From Virgibacillus siamensis (GTDB lineage: Bacteria; Bacillota; Bacilli; Bacillales; Amphibacillaceae): DNA of 64,000 nt. The notes beneath the pieces were generated by a model. It saw only the letters and a list, made by a program, of their open reading frames with translations. It ran no database searches and was not told the DNA's origin. The DNA lies in NCBI RefSeq assembly GCF_900162695.1, contig NZ_FUIH01000007.1, positions 744,001-808,000 of the forward strand. Direction: 5' to 3'. A program made the position numbers and the translations under genes. Shown piece after piece: positions 41,952 to 50,128 of this stretch. Positions within the stretch are counted from its first letter, which is position 1; each line of letters starts with the position of its first letter.

Positions 41952-42056
41952 GTGAACATTATCATTTCGATTGTGAACTTTAGCATTTTGACCATGAACT
42001 TTATCATTTCAGCTGTCAACTATAGCGAAAACGCCTTCCGCTTTATCATTTCGGTG
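41952..42056. repeat. 21-bp phased repeat tract E (cores GTGAAC and TATCATTTC)
   Basis: GTGAAC or its variants start at 41952, 41973, 41994 and 42015, exactly 21 bp apart, and a second word ATTTCG/ATTTTG/ATTTCA starts at 41964, 41985, 42006 and, two periods later, 42048. The phase is kept across a degenerate unit at 42027. Confidence 0.85.
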
Positions 42057-42160
42057 CGGCCCGCAAAAAAACTGCCCGCTCCCCACTCAGGAAGCAGACA
42101 GTCACACAATTGCCGAACAAATTATATTCCTCTTTTTCAGCGACTTGAAGGAAAGGCATA

Positions 42161-42312
42161 GGTGAAACCCCGCAGTGCGACGAGCATTACTCCCGCCGAA
42201 TATGCTTCGGGTTGCGGGGAGTGCTGCTTCATGAAACACTTGCAACACGACGAGCACCAAGCACAGGGAGGCTCAGCAGCCGCCCGCGGTAACGAAGACA
42301 CTGCAAACGTTT
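42161..42312. repeat. GC-rich Bacillaceae-type intergenic repeat (ACCCCGCAG ... GGAGGCTCAGCAGCCGCCCGCGG)
   Basis: GTGAAACCCCGCAG near 42163 and GGGAGGCTCAGCAGCCGCCC near 42267 are the end words of a repeat commonly found between genes in Bacillus-related genomes. CCCCGCA can pair with TGCGGGG at 42213-42219. The element lies between convergent genes and next to tract E. Confidence 0.65.
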
Positions 42313-42387
42313 GCTTGAGCAGATGTCGCACTTATGCTTGAAAGTGAAAGCGTAGTTTATTCGCTCATCCCCCAACACCAGCTTTTC

Positions 42388-43533
42388 CTAATTTGACAAA
42401 GTTGAGGTGGTGCCTGGCACTGTTGACCGTAATGCCGTAATGACCGTGTCAATGTGTTGTTCGTTTGTTCCTGTGCCAAAGGAGAGGCGGATCAGCTGTT
42501 TTGCTTCATCGGTGGATTTCCCCATTGCCAATAGGGTGCGGGCTGTGTTTTGTTCCCCTGTATTACATGCGCTTCCGGTCGAGATAGCGATGCCGAGCCG
42601 ATTGCACTCAAGCATGATGAAGTGACCTTGTGCGCCTTCCGCGGAAAGCCCGACAATCTGCGGAAGCTGGTCAATCGGATTTTCAATCACCCGGATCTGA
42701 TTTTCAACCGCAGTCAGCCCCCTTATCAGTCGTTTCCTCAGTGACAAAAATTTTGTCTGCTGCATATTCATCCGTTCGTTACTGATTTGTGCTGCTGTTG
42801 TGAATGCCGCAATCCCCGGGACATTAACTGTACCAGGACGGAAACCTTTTTCGTGAGTGGTTCCCGGAAGCTGCATTCGCCATGTGATCGCTGGATTTAT
42901 ATAGCATGCGCCAACACCTTTTGGCCCGTAAATTTTATGGCTTGATACGGATAAACTGTCAATGTGATAAGCTTCGATATTGATTGGTATTTTACCAAAT
43001 GTTTGTACACAGTCGGAATGAAAAATAATACCGTTGCTGTGAAGCAGCTTGCCAATTACATGGATTGGTTGAATGCTGCCGATTTCAGGATTGCCATGCT
43101 GGATTGATGCCAGAATGGTTTCAGGTGTAATGGCTTTTTTTAAATCTGCCAGCTCAATCTGGCCATATTCATTAAGCGGTAAAAACGTTACGGTAAACCC
43201 TTCATCTTCAAATTGCTTAAACAAATGAAAGACTGATGAATGTTCCGCTGCAGTTGTAATCAGATGTTTCCCATTTTGCTTGTGTGCATACACAAGTGAC
43301 CGGATCCCAAGCAGGTTGGCTTCTGAGCCGCTGCCTGTAAAATAAACTCCCTCTTTTTTTCCATTTAGGATACCGGAAATTTCGCTCCGGCACATTTCCA
43401 GGACTTCCCCTGCCGCAGATCCTATATCATGCAAACTGCTCGGGTTTCCAAAGAAAGTCTTTGATGCTTCATGGAAGGTGTCCAATGCTTCCTGACACAT
43501 TGGCGTTGTTGCTGCATAATCCAAATAAATCAT
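42388..43533 (-). CDS. nifS: NifS-type cysteine desulfurase of NAD synthesis
   Basis: This 381-residue PLP enzyme releases sulfur from cysteine. It has YLDYAATTPM at the start, the PLP Lys in SSHKIYGPKGVGA, HSDCVQTFGKI, and the catalytic Cys in ISTGSACNTGEQN (about 323-335). In B. subtilis the nifS-like gene divergent from nadB supplies sulfur for the NadA iron-sulfur cluster; the same divergent position to nadB here supports that role rather than general IscS work. The short active-site loop fits group I desulfurases less well than the YrvO/NifS-like nad form. A NiaR-like box overlaps its promoter. Confidence 0.92.
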   Translation of the reverse strand: MIYLDYAATTPMCQEALDTFHEASKTFFGNPSSLHDIGSAAGEVLEMCRSEISGILNGKKEGVYFTGSGSEANLLGIRSLVYAHKQNGKHLITTAAEHSSVFHLFKQFEDEGFTVTFLPLNEYGQIELADLKKAITPETILASIQHGNPEIGSIQPIHVIGKLLHSNGIIFHSDCVQTFGKIPINIEAYHIDSLSVSSHKIYGPKGVGACYINPAITWRMQLPGTTHEKGFRPGTVNVPGIAAFTTAAQISNERMNMQQTKFLSLRKRLIRGLTAVENQIRVIENPIDQLPQIVGLSAEGAQGHFIMLECNRLGIAISTGSACNTGEQNTARTLLAMGKSTDEAKQLIRLSFGTGTNEQHIDTVITALRSTVPGTTSTLSN

Positions 43534-43574
43534 CGTATCCCAATCTCCTCATTAGTTTTTCCATCTTGTCTTTT

Positions 43575-43603
43575 ATTTAAATATATGTAAATATAGGTGT
43601 CAA
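43575..43603 (-). promoter_or_regulatory. Promoter of the nifS-type gene
   Basis: Minus-strand TTGACA (43598-43603) and TTAAAT (43575-43580), 17 bp apart. The -35 box lies inside the NiaR-like palindrome, so binding there would block transcription. Confidence 0.6.
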
Positions 43604-43610
43604 GACATAT
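43593..43610. promoter_or_regulatory. NiaR-like operator in the nifS/nadB divergent region
   Basis: ATAGGTGTCAAGACATAT is an imperfect palindrome around TGTCAAGACA and resembles the NiaR (YrxA) motif AGGTGTCnnGACA, the niacin-responsive repressor of nad genes in Bacillales. No niaR gene is in the window, so it must be elsewhere. Confidence 0.65.
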
Positions 43611-43643
43611 AAAAAGACGGTTGGATTTAAGGGAGGTAAGGTG

Positions 43644-45194
43644 ATGCCGGACTATGATGTCATTGTAATCGGATGCGGGATAGCTGCACTGACCATTGCG
43701 AACCGCCTAGTTCCGGATAAAAATGTTGCAATCATTACAAAAGAAAAACGGGACAACAGTAACTCCGTGCTGGCACAAGGCGGGATAGCGGCTGCACTTA
43801 CCAATGAAGATACGTGTGATGCGCATTTCACCGATACAGTGGTTGCTGGCTGTCGGCATAACGACGCGGATGCAGTATGGAAACTTGCTGCAGAGGCACC
43901 CGGTCGTATTCGCAGACTGATTAATCAAGGCATGGCATTCGATCGAGACAACGATGGCCACCTTATTTTTGGAAAAGAAGGAGCGCATTCATGCCGTCGA
44001 ATTATCCATGTTGGTGGTGATGCGACTGGAAAACACCTGATTAATCACCTGCTTGAACAAGTATCAGACCGTGTAACGCTAATCGAAGACGAAACAGCAG
44101 TTGATTTGATCACATCCGGCAAGCATTGCACAGGAGTTACAACTGCCGCTCAACATGGTGATAGAAAACGATATACTGCTTCTCATGTTGTGTTGGCAAC
44201 GGGTGGCTGTGGTGGCCTATATACGTACACGTCTAATGCCCCCTCGATAACAGGTGATGGTGTTGCCATGGCCTATCGGGCTGGAGCTGAACTTGCCGAT
44301 ATGGAATTTATCCAGTTCCATCCAACATTGCTTTATCACGATGGACAGGGAAAAGGACTGATTTCGGAAGCGGTGCGTGGCGAGGGTGCTGTACTGATTA
44401 ATAATCAAGGCGAGCGAATTATGAAGCATGTCCATTTACTTAAGGATTTGGCCCCCCGTGATGTGGTTGCCCGGACTATTTTTTCCCGTATGTTATCCGG
44501 AGAGCAAATCTTTCTTGATATTTCGATGATCGAAGCCTTTGATCAAAAATTTCCAACGATAACCGGAAAGCTTCATTCAAACGGGATAGATCCGGAAAAA
44601 GGGCTGATTCCAGTTATTCCTGGCGCGCATTTTTCCATGGGTGGGGTCCGGACTGATTTAGTGGGACAGACTTCCATCAATGGACTTTTCGCTGCCGGTG
44701 AAACTGCTTGTACCGGAGCCCACGGTGCAAATCGACTGGCAAGCAATTCACTCCTGGAAGGTATTGTGTACGGAAATCGTATCGCAGAGAAAATAAAGGG
44801 ATGTCATGGTGAAGATAGTTGTTCACTCACAGCAGATTTGAAAACGGCATTACCTGTTTCTCTGTCATTACCGGAAAAAACAACGATTCGGCAAATGATG
44901 CTGGAGCATGTGGGAATCACCCGGTCTGAAGCAGGATTACATAAAGTTATCAGATGGCTTGAAACGTATAAACAGCAGATAGACGGATGTGATTTGAGCG
45001 AACTGACAACAGATCAGCTTACAAAGGTAAATATGATCACTGCCGGGTGGCTGATTGCAACATCGGCACTGATGCGTACTGAAAGCAGGGGCGCGCATTT
45101 CCGGGAGGATTTTCCGGTTGCTGATGATTTGAACTGGTATCAGCGGCCGATTATACGAAAATATGAAACAACAGAACAACTGCACACAGTTTAG
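43644..45194 (+). CDS. nadB: L-aspartate oxidase
   Basis: The 516-residue flavoenzyme oxidises aspartate to iminoaspartate, the first step of de novo NAD synthesis. It shows the FAD motif DVIVIGCGIAALTIAN (residues 4-19), SVLAQGGIAAALTNEDT, the active-site GAHSCRRIIHVGGDATG, and FHPTLLYHDGQGKGLISEAVRGEG with HFSMGGVRTD and GANRLASNSLLEG, as in NadB/SdhA-type proteins. ATG 43644 is chosen for its GGGAGG site; GTG 43641 is less likely. nadA follows 21 bp downstream. The order nadB-nadA-nadC differs from B. subtilis, where nadC lies between. Confidence 0.95.
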   Translation: MPDYDVIVIGCGIAALTIANRLVPDKNVAIITKEKRDNSNSVLAQGGIAAALTNEDTCDAHFTDTVVAGCRHNDADAVWKLAAEAPGRIRRLINQGMAFDRDNDGHLIFGKEGAHSCRRIIHVGGDATGKHLINHLLEQVSDRVTLIEDETAVDLITSGKHCTGVTTAAQHGDRKRYTASHVVLATGGCGGLYTYTSNAPSITGDGVAMAYRAGAELADMEFIQFHPTLLYHDGQGKGLISEAVRGEGAVLINNQGERIMKHVHLLKDLAPRDVVARTIFSRMLSGEQIFLDISMIEAFDQKFPTITGKLHSNGIDPEKGLIPVIPGAHFSMGGVRTDLVGQTSINGLFAAGETACTGAHGANRLASNSLLEGIVYGNRIAEKIKGCHGEDSCSLTADLKTALPVSLSLPEKTTIRQMMLEHVGITRSEAGLHKVIRWLETYKQQIDGCDLSELTTDQLTKVNMITAGWLIATSALMRTESRGAHFREDFPVADDLNWYQRPIIRKYETTEQLHTV

Positions 45195-45215
45195 AAACAG
45201 GAGGGGAAGTTTGCA

Positions 45216-46325
45216 ATGAATGTTTTAGAAGCAATGAAAAAAAATTCAGAGGTAATAATGCCGGAATCCTACCGGGAGCTTGAACGGGCGGAGCTTGAAG
45301 ATCGTGTCCGGGCAATTAAAAAACGAATGGGGGACAGGCTGTTTATACCGTGCCATCACTATCAAAAAGATGAAGTAGTACAATTTGCCGATGCGATTGG
45401 AGATTCGCTGAAACTTGCGCAGATTTCGGCACAAAATCAGGTAGCGGAAGTTATCGCATTTTGCGGGGTACACTTTATGGCGGAAACGGCGGATATTTTA
45501 ACGACCGATCAACAAACTGTTATGCTTCCGGATATGCGTGCAGGCTGCTCGATGGCGGATATGGCTGACCTCAATCAGACGGAGAGGTGCTGGGATGTGC
45601 TGCAGAATACATTCGGCGATACTGTTCTGCCGCTCACATATGTCAATTCAACAGCCGCCATTAAAGCATTTGTCGGAAAACATGGCGGGGCAACAGTGAC
45701 TTCATCGAATGCTAAAAACATGATTCAATGGGCACTTCAGAAAAAAGAACGTATCCTGTTTTTACCTGATCAGCATCTTGGCAGAAACATCTCACATGAG
45801 CTTGGCATTCCACTTGAAAAAATGGCTGTCTGGGATCCGATCCATCACACTTTTGAATTTGACGGGGACATCAGAGATGCCATAATTATTCTTTGGAAAG
45901 GTCATTGTTCGGTCCATGAAAACTTCCGTGCGGATCATGTCCATCAGCTGCGCGAAAAAGATGCGGAAATCAATATCCTGGTGCATCCGGAATGTCCGTA
46001 TGAAACGGTATCCATATCGGATTACGCCGGATCGACCAGTTATATCATTGAAACGATTGAAAATGCATCAGCCGGCAGCAAATGGGCAATCGGTACGGAA
46101 ATGAATCTTGTACAGCGCCTGATCAATCAGCATCCTGATAAGGATATTGTATCGTTAAATCCATATATGTGTCCGTGTCTGACCATGAATCGGATTGACC
46201 TTCCGCATCTGGTATGGGCGCTCGAATCGATTGAAAAAAACGAAACCGCTAAACATCAGGTGAAAGTGCCGAAAGAAATTTCGGGCGATGCGATGCTTGC
46301 GTTGAACCGGATGATGGAACAGTGA
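45216..46325 (+). CDS. nadA: Quinolinate synthase (4Fe-4S)
   Basis: The 369-residue enzyme condenses iminoaspartate with dihydroxyacetone phosphate to quinolinate. It has the three-domain NadA pattern, with cluster Cys candidates in IAFCGVHFMAE (about 88), HPECPYETV (about 260) and NPYMCPCLTMN (about 313-315), plus GCSMADMADL. The length fits the longer Bacillus type. AGGAGGGGAAG precedes the ATG. It depends on the cluster sulfur that the divergent nifS-type product supplies. Confidence 0.95.
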   Translation: MNVLEAMKKNSEVIMPESYRELERAELEDRVRAIKKRMGDRLFIPCHHYQKDEVVQFADAIGDSLKLAQISAQNQVAEVIAFCGVHFMAETADILTTDQQTVMLPDMRAGCSMADMADLNQTERCWDVLQNTFGDTVLPLTYVNSTAAIKAFVGKHGGATVTSSNAKNMIQWALQKKERILFLPDQHLGRNISHELGIPLEKMAVWDPIHHTFEFDGDIRDAIIILWKGHCSVHENFRADHVHQLREKDAEINILVHPECPYETVSISDYAGSTSYIIETIENASAGSKWAIGTEMNLVQRLINQHPDKDIVSLNPYMCPCLTMNRIDLPHLVWALESIEKNETAKHQVKVPKEISGDAMLALNRMMEQ

Positions 46326-46370
46326 AAACCAAATTTGTTTATGCATAAAGATACAGCAGGAGGAAACTAG

Positions 46371-47204
46371 ATGAACCAGATAAAATTGAAAAAAATGCTA
46401 CAGGATTTTTTGCTGGAGGATATCGGGGATGGAGATCTGACTAGTGAATTAATTTTTCCGTCTGAACAATTGGGAAGTGGTATGTTTATGGTTAAACAAA
46501 CGGGAATTATTTCCGGATTGGATATCATTCCGGCTGTATATTCCCTGCTGGATCCGCAAATTACCACGCAAATGTTTTGCGCCGATGGAAACAGGGTTAC
46601 TGCCGGCAGTAGAATTGCACAAGTAAAAGGACCAATGGGAGCGCTTTTAACTGGAGAACGGCTCATTTTAAATCTCATGCAGCGGATGAGTGGTATTGCA
46701 ACAATGACCAGACACTGTGCAGACCTGCTGGATGACGATACAATTCGTATTTGTGATACACGAAAAACGGTTCCCGGGCTCAGGATGCTGGATAAATATG
46801 CGGTCATAACAGGCGGTGGCAAAAATCATCGGCTTGGACTTTATGACGGTGTTATGATAAAAGATAACCATATTGCATTTTGCGGATCAATAACTGAAGC
46901 AATAAGAAAAGTGCGAAATCACGCCGGTCATATGGTGAAAGTAGAGGTTGAAACCGAATCAGCTGACCAAGTACGGGAGGCAGTTTCTTCAGCAGCGGAC
47001 GTGATCATGTTTGATAACCGCAGCCCGGCAGAAGTACGCCGATTAGCTGAACTTGTGCCGGAACATATAACAACAGAAGCATCCGGTGGAATCAACCAGG
47101 ATACAATCCGTGCATACAAAGGCACCGGTGTTGATTACATATCGCTTGGGCTGTTAACACATTCAGCGGAAGCGCTGGACATTAGTTTCCAGGTTGAAGC
47201 CTAA
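46371..47204 (+). CDS. nadC: Nicotinate-nucleotide pyrophosphorylase (carboxylating)
   Basis: The 277-residue enzyme converts quinolinate and PRPP to nicotinate mononucleotide. It has the N-terminal LLEDIGDGDLTSE motif, GERLILNLMQRMSGIAT, the phosphate-site DTRKTVPGLRMLDKYAV and GGGKNHRLGLYDGVMIKDNH, and the final TTEASGGINQDTI and DYISLGLLTHSA. CAGGAGGAAA precedes the ATG. It is third in the nad operon, 45 bp after nadA. Confidence 0.95.
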   Translation: MNQIKLKKMLQDFLLEDIGDGDLTSELIFPSEQLGSGMFMVKQTGIISGLDIIPAVYSLLDPQITTQMFCADGNRVTAGSRIAQVKGPMGALLTGERLILNLMQRMSGIATMTRHCADLLDDDTIRICDTRKTVPGLRMLDKYAVITGGGKNHRLGLYDGVMIKDNHIAFCGSITEAIRKVRNHAGHMVKVEVETESADQVREAVSSAADVIMFDNRSPAEVRRLAELVPEHITTEASGGINQDTIRAYKGTGVDYISLGLLTHSAEALDISFQVEA

Positions 47205-47250
47205 CAACTTACAGCAGGCACAAACACATGACATCTGCCTTCTAATCTAC

Positions 47251-47268
47251 TACACTATCATTAGTGTA
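47251..47268. other. Palindrome before the receptor-like gene
   Basis: TACACTA (47251-47257) and TAGTGTA (47262-47268) are perfect inverted repeats around TCAT, 20 bp before the next start codon. It may be an operator or a small mRNA hairpin. Confidence 0.4.
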
Positions 47269-47288
47269 TATGATTGGGGGCAAATTCC

Positions 47289-48071
47289 ATGCGAACTATA
47301 ACAGATCATCTCGGCCGTAAGGTGACCTATTCTTTTCCGCCAAAAAGGATTGTATCGTTTGCACCGGCAATTACAGAAACAATGTATTGTTTGAAACTGG
47401 ATGAAGAATTAGTTGGCAGAACAGGTTTTTGCATCCACCCGAAAGACAGGGTGGAGCAGGCGGCGAAAGTTGGCGGAACCAAGCAGGTTAAACTTGACCG
47501 CGTACATGACCTCCACCCCGATTTAATCATCGTGGAGAAAGAGGAAAATACAAAGGAAATGGTTGAACAGCTGGAAGAGCATTACCCTGTGTATTGCTTT
47601 GAGGTGCAGACGGTTGAAAATGCATACCGGATGATACGCGATCTTGGAGAAATCACCGATCGCGAAAAGGTAGCGGGAAAACTTGAAAATGACATTCAAT
47701 CAGCGTTCCAGCAGCTGCCGAATATTGATGGAACACGTGTGGCGTATGTTATTTGGAAAAATCCTTATATGGTAGCCGGCGGGGATACGTATATTAATTC
47801 GCTTCTTCAAAAAATCGGGTTTACCAATGCATTCGAAACATTTGGGGGCAGGTATCCATCGGTAACAGAGGAAGATCTCCAGCAGGCTAATCTGGATTAT
47901 GTTTTTTTGGCTACCGAACCATATCCATATAAAGAAAAACATTTGGACGAATTTCAGGCTATGATGCCCGAGACAATACCGGATATTATCGATGGTGAAA
48001 TGTTCTGGTACGGCGGCAGAATGTTGAACGCTGTATCATATTTCAATAAAAAATTAATGGGAATGAAATGA
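47289..48071 (+). CDS. BtuF-like helical-backbone metal receptor without signal peptide
   Basis: The 260-residue protein has the fold of cobalamin/iron-siderophore receptors: RIVSFAPAITETMYCLKLDEELVG at the N-terminus, VGGTKQVKLDRVHDLHPDLIIV, YMVAGGDTYINSLLQKIGFTN and the final MFWYGGRMLNAVSYF. There is no signal peptide or lipobox, so it would stay in the cytoplasm, unlike classic receptors. No ABC permease or ATPase is near. ATG 47289 follows a GGGGGG run by eight bases. A good terminator follows. Confidence 0.82.
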   Translation: MRTITDHLGRKVTYSFPPKRIVSFAPAITETMYCLKLDEELVGRTGFCIHPKDRVEQAAKVGGTKQVKLDRVHDLHPDLIIVEKEENTKEMVEQLEEHYPVYCFEVQTVENAYRMIRDLGEITDREKVAGKLENDIQSAFQQLPNIDGTRVAYVIWKNPYMVAGGDTYINSLLQKIGFTNAFETFGGRYPSVTEEDLQQANLDYVFLATEPYPYKEKHLDEFQAMMPETIPDIIDGEMFWYGGRMLNAVSYFNKKLMGMK

Positions 48072-48103
48072 GGTGCTTTCTTCACAAAGCACCTTGTTTT
48101 TTA
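48071..48103 (+). terminator. Terminator after the BtuF-like gene
   Basis: AGGTGCTTT (48071-48079) pairs with AAAGCACCT (48086-48094), followed by TGTTTTTT. Confidence 0.88.
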
Positions 48104-48167
48104 TTCGCAGATATAATAGTTTTCCCAGATATCATTTCGTGAGGCGGGGGGATTTTTGTGTATGGAA

Positions 48168-48290
48168 GGTTGATATGTTTTCCTGGTGGTTGATATATCC
48201 TGCTGGAGATTGATAGCTCATTCTGAAGGTTGATTTCAGGTTCATGAAGGTTGAAAAACTAGCTTTGAAGGTTGATTTCAGCCCGCATTC
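48168..48290. repeat. Phased repeat tract F (core GGTTGAT, 20-21 bp period)
   Basis: GGTTGAT (with GATTGAT and GGTTGAA variants) starts at 48168, 48188, 48208, 48228, 48249 and 48270, giving steps of 20, 20, 20, 21 and 21. On the opposite strand the units read ATCAACCTTC, the core of tract B. It lies between a terminator and the promoter region of the next gene. The remaining 48291-48468 shows no other feature I can support. Confidence 0.85.
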
Positions 48291-48468
48291 AGGCATTTCT
48301 TTTTGAATTCGCCTGCATACAAACATTTCAAACACAATATGTTGATTCAGCCTATGAGACAAATAAACAGGTGAATTATCGTTGGTTAAAAAAGCAATTA
48401 CAACACGATATCGCCACGCATTATGTTATCCTATTAAACATATCATCTGACAGAAATGGAGGATACAT

Positions 48469-49674
48469 ATGGTTTCTAAAAATGGCAATCAAACAGTTTA
48501 CTCCATTTTATTCATTATCGGTATATGCCACATGCTTAATGACACATTACAGGCGGTTATACCCGCGATGTTTCCTATTTTGGAAGAGTCGTTAGGATTA
48601 ACGTTTACACAGCTCGGGCTTATTACATTCACGTTGAATATGACGGCTTCTGTGATGCAGCCTTTGGTTGGAATTTACACAGATAAAAAACCGATGCCTT
48701 ATGCGTTACCTATTGGGCTGGCAAGCAGTATGTTCGGAATCATGGGCCTCGCATTTGCTTCCGGTTTTTGGATGATTCTTTTGAGCGTGTTGTTTATCGG
48801 GCTTGGATCGGCTGTTTTTCATCCGGAAGGTTCACGTGTTGCATACCTTGCCGCAGGTCCCCGCCGAAGCACGGCACAGTCCATTTATCAGGTGGGCGGA
48901 AACTCCGGACAGGCTTTGGCTCCTGTCATTACCGCGTTAGTGCTTGTTCCGCTGGGACAGTTTGGTGTCATTTGGTTTACTGCTGTTGCAGGTCTTGCAG
49001 TCATTTTCCTGAGCTATATAGCAAGATGGTATGCATCAATGACGCCGACCGTTGTTACGAAAACGAAATCGGCCGGAAAAAAATCCGCAGATAAAAGATT
49101 TGCGAGGGGCATTCGAAATGCACTGATTGTCCTTATATTCATTATCTTTGCCCGCACATGGTATGCAAAGGCAATTTCCAATTTTTATGCGTTCTATGCG
49201 ATTGAAAAATATGACATGTCGATTGCACAATCACAATTTTATATTTTCACCTTTCTATTGATGGGGGCAATTGGCACATTTGTCGGCGGCCCGCTGGCAG
49301 ATCACTTCGGAAAAAAGAATGTTATTTTATTTTCCCTGTTGGCTGCAGCTCCATTGGCATTGCTTCTTCCTTATGCAGGTCCGGTTATTGCTGTTATATT
49401 ACTCGGTTTGATCGGGTTAATTGTAATGTCGAGCTTTTCGGTTACCGTTGTTTACGCACAGGAATTGGTCCCCGGTAAAATTGGCACAATGTCCGGTCTC
49501 ACGATTGGACTTGCTTTTGGCATGGGAGCCATCGGGTCAGTTGCTTTAGGTTCATTAATTGATTTTATCGGACTGACACCGACTATGGTTACTATATCCT
49601 TATTGCCGTTACTTGGCCTGGTAACCTTTTTGCTGCCATCTGATCAAAAAGTTAGTGAATGGTATTCGGATTAA
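48469..49674 (+). CDS. MFS transporter of the fosmidomycin-resistance (Fsr) group
   Basis: The 401-residue carrier has about 12 membrane spans and is most like the Fsr/YfnC group, drug or metabolite exporters named from fosmidomycin resistance. Typical segments are CHMLNDTLQAVIPAMFPIL in span 1, SAVFHPEGSRVAYLA in the loop after span 4, and QVGGNSGQALAPVITAL. The actual substrate is not known. The ATG has an AATGGAGGATACAT context with GGAGG. Confidence 0.87.
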   Translation: MVSKNGNQTVYSILFIIGICHMLNDTLQAVIPAMFPILEESLGLTFTQLGLITFTLNMTASVMQPLVGIYTDKKPMPYALPIGLASSMFGIMGLAFASGFWMILLSVLFIGLGSAVFHPEGSRVAYLAAGPRRSTAQSIYQVGGNSGQALAPVITALVLVPLGQFGVIWFTAVAGLAVIFLSYIARWYASMTPTVVTKTKSAGKKSADKRFARGIRNALIVLIFIIFARTWYAKAISNFYAFYAIEKYDMSIAQSQFYIFTFLLMGAIGTFVGGPLADHFGKKNVILFSLLAAAPLALLLPYAGPVIAVILLGLIGLIVMSSFSVTVVYAQELVPGKIGTMSGLTIGLAFGMGAIGSVALGSLIDFIGLTPTMVTISLLPLLGLVTFLLPSDQKVSEWYSD

Positions 49675-50128
49675 TAGCAGGCTTTTTCCGCAAATGTAGA
49701 CAAATGATAAACGATATGTTTATAATTAATTACGCTAAGTAATCTATATGGTTAAATTTCATAATAAATTAAATAATCAGAAAAATGGTTGCAATCAGTA
49801 AATTACTGCTCCTCCGCATGGCGTCAGATATATGATGCTGCTTTTAAAGCGCGAGGCGCATCTTTTTGCTGTTGATCTGATGAAAATTACCCATTGGTTA
49901 TTTGGCAATCTGTAAAAAGTCATGATACATATGCTGATTTGGTGTAGTTCTAATTACATAGTAGCGGTAATTCAGCCGAATAAACAGAGAAGGCATGTGT
50001 GTTTTAATTTAGGGGGAAGTGGTAAACCGTAAGAATTCTGACAAAGGATGCTAAATGTTTCCTATTTTTTGAAAACTGGAACAAAAACTTTGGCAGGCAT
50101 CAGCCTGTAAATTTTGGAGGGTTATGGA
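49675..50128. other. Long intergenic region before the peptide-binding protein gene
   Basis: In this 454-bp stretch I see a weak hairpin at 49834-49867 (GATGC paired with GCATC, then TTTTT), which may end the MFS transcript, and AT-rich sequence without a convincing promoter or riboswitch pattern. A ribosome site GGAGGG lies at its right end. Its length suggests complex regulation of the following gene, for example by CodY, but I find no clear site. Confidence 0.5.

Larger units (their letters stand above)
41831..42387. other. Gene-free region holding two repeat types
   Basis: This 557-bp gap between the convergent ends of the ABC1 kinase and nifS-type genes contains phased tract E and a GC-rich Bacillaceae-type repeat. 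No open frame in it has a ribosome site, and I see no convincing terminator for either gene. Confidence 0.6.

Noticed and set aside
41889..42161. Plus frame of 90 codons with VNFSILTMNFIIS heptads
   Set aside because: It follows repeat tract E, lacks a ribosome site, and resembles no known protein.
3103..48290. CRISPR array for the short phased repeats
   Set aside because: Core words are only about 7 bp and variable parts about 14 bp, far below CRISPR sizes, and there are no cas genes.
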